Part shown: positions 55,287 through 64,000 of the stretch, in pieces
Layout of the letters: each line of letters begins with the position of its first letter
How positions within the stretch are numbered: position 1 is the stretch's first letter
Assembly: GCF_947242115.1 (NCBI RefSeq)
Contig: NC_074720.1
Span: 32,774,645-32,838,644 of the forward strand
From: Biomphalaria glabrata
Lineage: Eukaryota > Mollusca > Gastropoda > Planorbidae
Direction of reading: 5' to 3'
Length of the DNA stretch: 64,000 nt
Made by a program: the position numbers and the translations under genes
Notes under the pieces: model-generated
What the model was told of the DNA's origin: nothing
Database searches by the model: none
Seen by the model: only the letters and a program-made list of their open reading frames with translations

Positions 55287-55553
55287 TCCCCTTTCAGACC
55301 TTGTGGTCTATAGGGTAGATGATGTAAAGTTCATCTGCTTTTGTGGCCTACGGTTAACGAGGGTGTCATGTAGCCAGCACAACGACCAACCGCCTTTACT
55401 TTTCCCCAACTAATATCAGGTACCCATTGGAGCTGCGTGGACTCAGAGACACCTAAGGATTCCGAAGTTGAAAATCCCAGTCTTCACCAAGATTCGAACC
55501 CGGGGCCCCCGGTTCGGAAGCCAAGCGCTTTACCGCTCAGCTACCGCGCCACT
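55287..55553 (-). repeat. tRNA-derived SINE (family A), complete, minus orientation
   Basis: On the minus strand the head contains an A box (TAGCTGAGCGG) and B box (GGTTCGAATC), as in a tRNA-derived RNA polymerase III promoter. A body of about 200 bp follows and ends in CCCTATAGACCACAAGGTCT then GAAAGGGGAAC. With 62257-62522 it is the best copy in the window. Confidence 0.9.
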
Positions 55554-55779
55554 CTTGGCCTAACTTAAGTCTTATAATAGATGTATTTGTTTTGAAAAGG
55601 ATCAATCTCTTATCGAATGCTCGAAAAAAAAAAGGATATTTCCGCAATAAAACAAAATTGTTCACGAAAATGACGTTTACAAGATTACTATTCTTTTAAA
55701 TTTAGGTCTAACTGATAATGCATACTAATTAGCTTTTTCTCTTAAAAAAACTGCTTTCATAACTGATTTTAAAAATTAG

Positions 55780-56155
55780 ATTTTTTTCGCTTTCAGAAAA
55801 AAAAAAAAGTAGCCGTTGCATCAGAACTTTGAATGGTCTAAAATATTGTGATGTCGGATTTTCAATATTTTTTCTAGTTTACGAGATCTAAACGGGACGG
55901 ACGGACAGACGGACAGACATTTCGCACAAAACTAATAGCGTCTTTTCCCCTTTCGGGGGCCGCTAAAAATTAAAAAGTTTGCTGCCAGAAGGCAAAAAGT
56001 AGCCGTTGCACAGTTGCACCTAAACGTGTCAAACTACAAAATATGGTGATATCAGATTTTAAATAGATTTTTTAGCGTTTGAAGTATAAACGTGACCGAC
56101 AGACGAGCAACATAAAACTAACAGCGGTTCTTCCCCGTACTAAACCCGCTAAAAA
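55780..56155. repeat. Two diverged tandem units of about 185 bp
   Basis: Each unit has aaaaagtagccgttgca, then ttgtgatgtcggattt/atggtgatatcagattt, then a GACGGACAGACGGACAGAC-type stretch, aaaactaatagcg/aaaactaacagcg and a closing ccgctaaaaa (55970 and 56148). The second unit has a shortened GACNGAC part. Confidence 0.8.
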
Positions 56156-56159
56156 AAAA

Positions 56160-57194
56160 AGTTTCGTATGAACAGTCATATTTAACCAGCCTTCATAAAG
56201 GAGCACGTCAAATAAAATCTTATCTTTTAGCCATTTTTGAGTGAGTGTGTGAGCTTGAACTGGAAGATATGAATGTTTGAATTCGATTGGTAATTACAAA
56301 GAACACTTTGCGCCAAACCTAAATTGTATATTTACTTTGGGACTGTATTTTGGAGGAAGGGAATTAAACCCAAGAGAGAAGTTTAAATCTCGTTAGCCTA
56401 TTTCCGATTCGTGCAAAAATTAAGATAACTCATTAGTACCGTATTTAGACTTTACAAAGGCCATAGTCTATATGAAATATGGGGCCTTTTGGAGCCCTAT
56501 GTATCCAGATATTAGGCCTAGGCCTATGTGTCAATGCTAAATATTTCTTGAGGGCTCTAAAAATGTAACTGACGTTGCGTATACCTATAGGTAGATGGGG
56601 TCTGTAAATGATTAGGGTATATTTCATTATCGGGGTGATTTACGACATATATCATTAAAGAGGTGCCGAAACTATTTATTGCTCACTCGAAACGATCCAT
56701 TTTGCAATTTTTTTTAAGGATTGCTATTGGCTTTATGGTAATTGCCCATGGTCAGGGCAGCCGTGAATCGTTGTATTGCCCACATTTCTGTCTTAACATA
56801 ACAACATTTTTTCACTTGATTGAAAGTTTGGCTGATAGCATCGGGTGTCATTCGTGTATTAATGAAGGTTTTCTGCTCAAACGTGCCATAGTGCAATGCA
56901 GTGCACCCTTTCATGATAGACAAAAGCGAATATTTCAAAAATGTTGAGGTCCCAATTTTTAAGAAACATATAGATTCTCTAGTTATTCTTAAGTGATACT
57001 GGACTGGAGATTCGGCTATTCACTTTTAATATGCACAGCTGCATTTCATTATAAGGACGAGAACGTAAGATATAATGAATGTGATCTTATTTTGGTTTAA
57101 GCTGCAAAGCACGCGTTAACAGAATTTTAACTAAATGTGTAATCCGCTACTGCAAATAGGTTCAAACAATGAAGTAGCCTACAAACAGAAGTGG
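56160..57194. other. Spacer without recognised gene
   Basis: Overlapping short frames on both strands near 56445-56947 show no domain, and no splice signals pair up. No repeat of the window is found here. Confidence 0.4.
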
Positions 57195-57202
57195 CCTTAA
57201 GG

Positions 57203-57400
57203 CAGCGGTTCTCAACCTTTTAAGCTCGGCGACCCCTTTTTACTATCCCCCACTCTGCCGCGACCCCCCCCCCCCATAACATACGCAGCAATAGAAGAAT
57301 ACACTTAATACAATCCATATTTTCGATGGTCTTAGGCGACCCCTGACAAATCGTCAATCGACCCCTCAAGCGGTGGCGACCCACGGGTTGAGAACCCCTG
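57203..57400. mobile_element. hAT MITE, 198 bp
   Basis: Ends cagcggttctcaacctttt and gggttgagaacccctg are inverted. The flanks 57195-57202 and 57401-57408 are both ccttaagg, a perfect 8-bp duplication (itself palindromic). C run inside, no coding capacity. Confidence 0.9.
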
Positions 57401-57408
57401 CCTTAAGG

Positions 57409-59170
57409 GGTGGTGAATGTCGGAATGGGGCAACCGCCCAAGGCCCCGCGTCTTGGGGGGGGGGGTATCTTTCGTCACCATCAGCCCATCGTACAAACAT
57501 TCGTGGCCTTGCTATAACACTCGTCCAGGGCCACTTGCAAAGGCCGCCTCTGCAACAAAACTAAAATTGATCAAAAATAGCTTAATCTCTTCAAAACCCG
57601 TAAGGGGGAAGGCAGTAAATTGGAGGAGTGTTTGATAATCTTTTTCCCACTCCGGAGGGAGCCAAAAAAGTCAAAGATGTGGGCTGCAAAAGGCGAGCAG
57701 AGTAGAGAATTAAAATACTGAATAAGTATTCGAATGTAATTGAAATCAACGTCTTTATAATTAAGTTACTATTATAATGTTCATTTATATTAATTTTATT
57801 TAGATCTACTACATTGCTCTAAGTTTCGCGAGCTGCATCTTAGTTGAGAGGATGAAGAGAATGAATAGTTTCAAGAATTGCTTTGATTGAAATTAGATCT
57901 TTCGTTATGGAGTCATTAAATAGTAGGCCCTAAGCTTCAAACCAATTTGCGTTAAAAGATTTTACGAGAATACAATTGCTTTGTAAATTGACTATTTCGT
58001 AACCACAGCTGTTGCTAAATATAGTAATAGCATTTTTATTTAGGCCTACAATCTATCTATACCTACCTACCTACCTAAACCTATATCTACCTCCTTATTA
58101 CCTACCAATCTAATATTTATGTTATATAGGCCTATTACAGATGTTACTTCAAAAAATATTAGCCTCTATCTCAGTATCTTTCTGGGTATTTAATTAGGTT
58201 TTGTTTTTCTATTTGTAAACTATATAATAAGGTTCATTGTTTTATGTATTATAGCTACTTTACTTTTTATTATTTTCTCACTATAAGTGTTATAAATATA
58301 ACTTCTCTATTTTGTATTTTTTCTAATATCTTTATGTTTTCTTGGGTTGTCGAGGGATCCCAAACAGAAGATGCATTTTAGTTTAATGCTCTTGTTTTAT
58401 TTCTGTATTATTAAGAATTTACACACATGACATAATTAAATATATTTTTTAAAGAATGTTTTGAAATGATCTTGCTGCTGAGTGTGAAAGTTCCTCTACT
58501 TAGAAGATGAAACAACACGAATAGCTTATTGTAGGCCTAATAATTAGGCCCTAATTGGCTTACGTAGAATCTATGCTTATTTTAATTTTTAACACTGAAA
58601 ATAATGTCTTCTACTTCTACTCATGAGTATTGATAAAAATACGGATTAACAGCTACAAATTAAATACAACAGATTTTTTTACCCTTTTAAAAAATAAAAA
58701 GGTGCCTTCGCGAACCCGTTTTAACACCACAAGCGCCCTCCCATTGTAGGGCGCACTTTACAGTTTGAGAAACGCATAATTATCGCAGTATTTGTTTTTT
58801 GCTTCCATAGAAAATATAAGGGTTGGTGATAAACTCCGACACGCGTTGTTTTCAGTATTTCTGAGCTTTGAAATTTTACACTAGATTTGGGTATTGAAGC
58901 TTTTAAAAACTGCTATTTGTTTTATGCTGTCTCTGCTTGTTATGATCGGATCTCTTACACGAAAGGCGATATTGTAAACATTGAACATCACATGACAAAA
59001 TTACCTTTAACTTTTAAAAAATTAAGATTGAATTTTTTAATTACTTTTGTAGAGCGCATAGGCTATTTCATGCTAAGACGTAGGCCTACTCGGTGCACTC
59101 GAATCTCTTCCAAGTATCTTCTGCATTCAGCTCGAGTCAGGATTCGAACTATAGACCCTATTTCCTTTGA
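57409..59170. other. Spacer without recognised gene
   Basis: A GC-rich stretch at 57420-57640 looks like DNA-transposon debris but has no second end. A CCTA run is at 58065-58080. gcgccctcccattgtagggc at 58730-58750 may be an element end. Remaining sequence is AT-rich. Confidence 0.4.
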
Positions 59171-59178
59171 TAAGTAGC

Positions 59179-59590
59179 CAGGGCCTGTCGTAGCCGTTGC
59201 GGGGCCCTATGCGAAACGGATTGCGCGAGGCCTAGTCTGGGTAGAGAAAAGCATTATGTCAACATTAAGATTTTGTATTAGAAGATACATTAGTCTTAAT
59301 TTTAATGAAATGAAAGCTGACAATGCCTTTTTTTTTATCGCGCGTAGGATAATTGGCACCCCAAAATGAAAAATTTTGTCTATTGTAAATTTTAAATTTT
59401 CGGAACTTTTTGGTTTATTTTGCAATTGTATGAGATTTCCACTAGCCCCTGGAAAATTAGGAAGCCGCGCAAATCCTGTTATTATATATAAGTTATAATG
59501 TTTTAATTTAATAATTTACACCTAGAATTAGCGCGGGGCCTATGAAAGTGAGTGCGGGCCCACTGCGACCGCTATATAAGTCCGGCCCTG
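59179..59590. mobile_element. hAT non-autonomous element, 412 bp
   Basis: Left end cagggcctgtcgtagccg, right end ataagtccggccctg. The CAGGGCC core is inverted; the following bases have diverged. The flanks 59171-59178 and 59591-59598 are both taagtagc, a perfect 8-bp target duplication. Related to the truncated copy at 47431. Confidence 0.88.
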
Positions 59591-59894
59591 TAAGTAGCCA
59601 AGTGATTTAATGTAGCTAATACTCAGCCAAAATCACTACTATTGCCATAGGAAGACGGTTACAAACTTCTCTTAAAAGGGACGTGTCATAACGTGATTTC
59701 CAGATACCAGATATGTGAAGTGGCCAAGTGGTGAAGTTGGGCTGAGTAGGCCTATGTTTTATTAGGTGACTTCTAAAACATGACTTCTGTTTATGCCGAG
59801 GTTTAATTATTGTAAGAACACAAGAAGCCGCAGATTCAACGTTCAATTAACGTTCTATGACGACCATCTCTTATTTGTTTTAGTGTGGGACAGT

Positions 59895-60160
59895 AGACGC
59901 CGAATGTTGAACACATTGGTGTCTGAGAGGAATCTGACGTAGATATGCCTTCGTACAGTCTCTGCTTCAATTTAACCAACATTGCGCCAAAGAAGATAGA
60001 CTAGCTCCAAAGTAGAGCAAGTACGCAAGACCGTGAGGACAAAGGCTTTGTCTGCATTAGTTGTGTAAAATATAGGCCTAAACGTCGCAAATGGGTTAGC
60101 GTAGTCATGTGAAACAGTGCATTTGGGATAGAAGGCATTAATATTGTCATTAAATTAAAA
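59895..60160 (+). mobile_element. LINE 3' end
   Basis: gcaaatgggttagcgtagtc, atgtgaaacagtg and gaaggcattaatattgtcat parallel the tail at 36945-37020 (gtttgcgttgttatgtgaaa, gaagacattgccattattat). The coding part (GFVCISCVKYRPKRRKW) is a decayed zinc-finger end. Confidence 0.55.
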
Positions 60161-60239
60161 TTTTATTAAATATATTTTTATAAATTACAGACGTTACTTC
60201 CTACACGTATCCATGTGTTGATATAGGGCCTACTGTTGA

Positions 60240-61515
60240 TATAGAATATAATATAGATCTATATATTATCTAGATTTAGATCAAGTATGGATTTATTCAT
60301 TTAGAATATAAAGAAAAAATAAAGAAAAAGTCTGGGTATATTGTAGAGTAAAATATACATTAACATCTAGATTCTGAGTATTTTTTTTCAAACACAAAAT
60401 GAATGAAAACAAGATCTATATATATATACGTCTTGGTCCTGATATTTTGTAATAACGCCCCTTTCCTTGAGTTCCCCAGTAATGTGTGTAGACTCTAATA
60501 AGGTAAATTGCTTCTGTTGTCACTATTGAGCGTCATGTGATTTTATTAACTATTTAGAATCTAGATGTAGATCTAGATTAGATCTGGATTATTTGAGCTA
60601 GTCTAGATCTATACCTAGACTATTTAGTAGTATTAGTTGATCTATACATCTAGAATCTAGATCTAGTCTAGAGTCTAGACTCTAGTAGAAAAAAAAAGTA
60701 GAGAAAATTTAAATTTTCTTTTTCAATCACAAATCAACTAAACTAATCAAGTAAAAAAAAAAAAAAACTTTTACTTTACTTTATAAACTTTATTTATGTT
60801 ATTACATACTGATACTGTCTGATACACTGATAGTCATACTACTTTTACTAGAATCTAAATTCTAAATGATACTGTCTAATAACTAGAGTTTACTAGAGTC
60901 TAGATCTAGACTAGATGATAGATGACAATACTTACACTAAGTTACACTAGACTAGATTCTAGTTACTGAGTGTAGTTATACTGACAATGACAATAGACTC
61001 GATAGTCAATGACAATAGTAATAGATCTAGTTACTAATTGATCTAGTATTATTAGTATCTGCCTAATCTGGTCAATAGACTTATAACTTATATAGTTATA
61101 CTGTACTATATACAGTTATACAGTAACTGTAGTCAGTGTAGTGACTTTCTGACTTTGTCTTTGTCATACTCATAGTGACAATAGTGTTGATAGTGATAGA
61201 TTATAGATGCATACTATTCATAGATTCTAGATCTAGATCTAGTATTTCTAGTCGACTAGTAGATATACTACATTACTACATATATACTCATATAGTAATT
61301 TTTTAGTAAGTAGACTGAATGAAGACTATTAATATTACTCTAACTTAACTCAAGTTAACTGTAACTGTACATTCACATTGTTATTGAAGTCTAGATCTAG
61401 ACTAGATCCAGATTATCAAGATAAGAATCTAGATTCGATTAGATTATTATTAGATATAGAAGAGTATAGGATAATAAAATAATAATTATTTTATCTAGAT
61501 CTAGAATCATATCTG
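60240..61515. repeat. CTAGATCTAG-rich low-complexity field (large)
   Basis: Dense TCTAGATCTAGA and variants, mixed with TGACAATGACAATAG and TATACAGTTATAC blocks. No array period is visible. This is the largest such field in the window and has no gene. Confidence 0.8.
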
Positions 61516-61614
61516 TTGTAGACAGTAGGCTGTAGCACAGTGACTCAGCAGCCAAATGCATTTGTAAATGATTTGTAGCTTACAATGAGGGCAATGCCCT
61601 ATATTTTTACAAAG

Positions 61615-61861
61615 CTTATATTATATACACTCACTGTGTCTGCCTTTCTAGTAAAATGTTTGTGTAACAATATTTCTTCCACACCCGCTCTAAGATCAAG
61701 CTGAAACAAGCTTATCTGTTTGTGAAGTGGCGTCAATAAGGCATGCTTTCCAGCCTGAAAAACTTCTGGAGGACTATCATCTCCATCGGGTGCTTTCCCA
61801 TGTACAAGCATGTCAATGGTCTTGCTCAATTCCTTTTCAGGGGGCACATCATCCAAAATTA
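61615..61861 (-). mobile_element. LINE reverse transcriptase fragment
   Basis: The minus strand encodes VPPEKELSKTIDMLVHGKAP then DGDDSPPEVFQAGKHALL, the finger/palm start of LINE reverse transcriptases (xxGKAPGxDGIPxE). The left 100 bp (cactgtgtctgcctttctag, atttcttccacacccgctct) are shared with 63150-63260, so a dispersed repeat is joined to the fragment. Confidence 0.7.
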
Positions 61862-62255
61862 AGTCACCTGACTGCTCTAAATGTCTTAATTAGGCTTAGT
61901 TTATAATCACAAGTTTTGAGAATGAAAATTTTGTTGTAACATATAAACCCTCTAAAGAAGTCGTATCCTCTATTGAGTGTAGCTTGGCTCACTATTGGTC
62001 CCCACTCAGTATCCAACTTTTACCTGTGGCTCCCAGAATCTGTAGCATGCGCAGTGGCCACACCTCGGAAACGGCTTTGACTGGCTGGCTAAACCAGGTA
62101 GAGGGTATCTGTCACACAGTACACAGAGGTTCTATCAAACCTAGCAGGTGAAGTTTGGACTTGGCGGCCTGTGCAAAACTTCACAAAACTAGACAAGTCA
62201 GACAGAAAGCACAGTGCTGTGGAGCACTCTAGAGCAGGATAAGCAAAAAAGCAAA
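61862..62255. other. Spacer without recognised gene
   Basis: No feature seen; a moderately GC stretch near 62030-62110 shows no frame with a domain. Confidence 0.4.
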
Positions 62256-62256
62256 G

Positions 62257-62522
62257 TTCCCCTTTCAGACCTTGTGGTCTATAGGGCAGATGATGTAAAG
62301 GTCATCTGTTTTTGTGGCCTATGGTTAACAAGGGTATCATGTGGCCAGCACAACAACCAACCACCTTTGCTTTTCCCCAACTAACGTCAGGTACACATTA
62401 GAGCTGGGTGGACTCAAAGGCGCCCGAAGATCCGGAAATTAAAAATCACAGTCTTCACCAGGATTTGAACCCTGGTCCCCGGTTCGGAAGCCAAGTGCTT
62501 TACTGCTCAGCCACCGTGCCTC
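62257..62522 (-). repeat. tRNA-derived SINE (family A), complete, minus orientation
   Basis: The same organisation as 55287-55553: right-hand head with GGTGGCTGAGCAGTAAAGCA and a B box (GGTTCAAATC), and left-hand tail with ccctttcagaccttgtggtc. Divergence between the two copies is modest. Confidence 0.9.
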
Positions 62523-62704
62523 CAGAGCAGGATAAGACACACAGAAAGTCTATGGTCATCCACTGCACCGGAACTTGTCCCCAGATGTCATGACCAAATC
62601 TTACTTCTGGAAAAACATGGGCTTTAGGACGAGAGAGTGAGGATGACGTGTTTCTTGAATCCTTCTCATTTAAATCAAAATTTTCAATGCAAATCACTTA
62701 GTCA

Positions 62705-62790
62705 TGCCCCCCAAAAAAGCACCTCAGCCCCATGGATGACAAAAGTGGTCATCATCGAACCATGATGGACGAACTATATATAGTTTGTGC
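62705..62790 (+). mobile_element. LINE 3'UTR fragment
   Basis: ggatgacaaaagtggtcatc, then catcgaaccatgatgg, matches the sequence just after the zinc finger at 6781-6830. Confidence 0.6.
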
Positions 62791-63139
62791 AGATGCATGT
62801 CAATCTAATTAGGATGTAATACTTTTTTTTTTTTTTTTTTTTTTTTTTAAAGCTAAAAAAAAGATACATACTGTAATAATTGTATTCTTTTACAATAGCA
62901 TGCCTTATCATCACAAGTGTGACTGGAATTAGCCACTGTTCAGAATTATGGCCAAAACAGGTGGCCTAACTCACATTTTAGCTGAGCTGTCACCCCTAGA
63001 TGAGTTGACTGTACTAGTGACCAGATCAACAAGGTTAAAGGTATAAAGTAGACAATTATGAATGAAAGAATTTTCATTTGATGAATGAAGTTATGAACAA
63101 GAGTTAACTCTCTGTTTTGACTCTGGGCTCTAAGCTCTC

Positions 63140-63290
63140 TCTCCTATTTTCAGTTTTTACTAAGCTTATATCCACACTTTGTCTGTCTGGTAAAAAATTT
63201 GTACACATTATTTCTCCCACACCCAGTCTCAGATTAAGCTGAAATTTTGCACAATTATTTCTTTTTACATGACAACACAAGAATCAATAA
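63140..63290 (+). repeat. Dispersed repeat (GTCTGTCTGGTAAAA type)
   Basis: ctaagcttatatccacactt, tgtctgtctggtaaaaa and cccacacccagtctcagatt parallel 61612-61700. Followed by an AT-rich spacer without a gene up to 63815. Confidence 0.7.
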
Positions 63291-63814
63291 AAAGAAAATT
63301 AACCAATTACTATTGGTAATTAACTATTTTGTTTGGTATCTTGAACAAGGGAAAGAAATCATATTTGACAGATGTGGTGGTATAAGGTGAATCGGTCCCC
63401 TTGAAGACTCTTGAGCCCTGAGTGAACTTTTTTTTTCTGCATTTAAAAAACAATTATGTAAACATTTACCAAGATACTCCCCCTCCTTTTTCCAACTGGT
63501 CCAGACGTGATAGGATTATAGCACATTAAGAAATCTAAAAGCTATACAATAACAATTGCTAAAAATATTTCTAATCACACAGATGTATTATGTTGAAGTC
63601 GGCCAGAAATATAATTACATGACTGATCCAAACTAATTGATACAATTACACTTACTATAAGCTTTGTTTTTTAAAAAAAGCTAATTTTAATGTTTTTCTT
63701 GTTCCATTTTAATTTGCTGTTACGAGGTTGAACCAGAAGATAATGATGCTGGAATAATTTATTTTTTTAACCTTTATGGTCTTTGAAATTTTTATCTGTT
63801 AATGATCTCATCAC

Positions 63815-64000
63815 ATAAATCCTTGATGTGTGGTTGAGTGACACAAACCACTTGGCTACCTATCAAGGGTGCTTGAGTTCAAATCTTGACTCAGACTGAG
63901 TTGTGTTAACTGAATACCTAAAGGCAGCATGGATTGGAACATAGTGCACTGACCATGCCATAAGCATGAAAGTAGTGCTATAAAAAAAATCTTATGGTTG
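63815..64000 (+). repeat. Second tRNA-derived SINE family (B), cut by the window edge
   Basis: A-box-like TGGTTGAGTGA and B-box-like GAGTTCAAATC are 50 bp apart, followed by gagttgtgttaactgaatac and ctaaaggcagcatgga. The body differs from family A. The 3' end is outside the window. Confidence 0.65.

Noticed and set aside
55500-55555. tRNA gene
   Set aside because: A and B boxes are present, but the sequence continues into the SINE body and no cloverleaf acceptor stem closes; the same holds at 62470-62522.
56445-56947. Overlapping frames of 60-94 codons
   Set aside because: No domain, no splice structure, both strands open by chance.

Overview
The window is AT-rich animal DNA with introns, most likely from a gastropod mollusc, and probably a freshwater pulmonate close to Biomphalaria or Bulinus. 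That placement is an inference. It rests on dense CTAGATCTAG-type palindromic sequence, GGCCTA-rich spacers, a tRNA-derived SINE, many hAT elements and LINE tails, and the intron/exon style. Two host genes can be read with confidence, and the rest is mostly layered transposable elements.

Left third (1-23.9 kb): a large gene on the minus strand encodes a cytosolic carboxypeptidase of the AGBL2/AGBL3 (CCP2/3) type. I could join 19 exons in phase from the start codon at 21205 to 561, and the gene continues past the left edge. The zinc and catalytic motifs of an M14 peptidase are present. One exon of 1.7 kb encodes a long serine-rich, probably disordered insert. The introns hold SINEs, LINE 3' ends, a small hAT MITE and short tandem repeats.

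Middle (23.9-31.2 kb): the ribosomal protein gene RPL39 lies head-to-head with the carboxypeptidase gene, on the plus strand. It has three exons, and the first carries only the ATG. Intron 1 is swollen by a 3.46 kb hAT copy with a perfect 8-bp target duplication. That copy is itself split by a 1.99 kb insertion bounded by inverted repeats, which carries promoter-like signals. Intron 2 holds a 1.08 kb element with repeated TACGCAT motifs.

Right half (31.2-64 kb): I see no convincing host gene. From left to right there are: a pogo/Tigger-type element with a nearly intact transposase (31.7-34.1 kb); a LINE remnant joined to a SINE tail; a 1.3 kb hAT-like element with internal tandem repeats (34.7-36.0 kb); a 3.37 kb hAT with a ZBED/SCAND3-like transposase inserted in the RNase H region of a LINE (37.9-41.3 kb); an LTR-like block with a 165-bp duplication (42.3-43.1 kb); a 17-bp minisatellite of about 35 units that grew inside a LINE fossil (44.9-45.5 kb); a young LTR retrotransposon coding only for Gag, nested in an old hAT (48.0-53.8 kb); two more hAT MITEs with perfect target duplications (57.2 and 59.2 kb); a CTAGATCTAG-rich field (60.2-61.5 kb); and a LINE reverse transcriptase fragment with SINEs (61.6-64 kb).

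Nothing here looks like a cooperative gene cluster. The two host genes are unrelated housekeeping and cilia/tubulin functions. The most interesting signals are the nested promoter-bearing insertion in RPL39 intron 1, the Gag-only LTR element with a hydrophobic C-terminus, the minisatellite seeded from LINE coding sequence, and the pogo element with reiterated terminal motifs.
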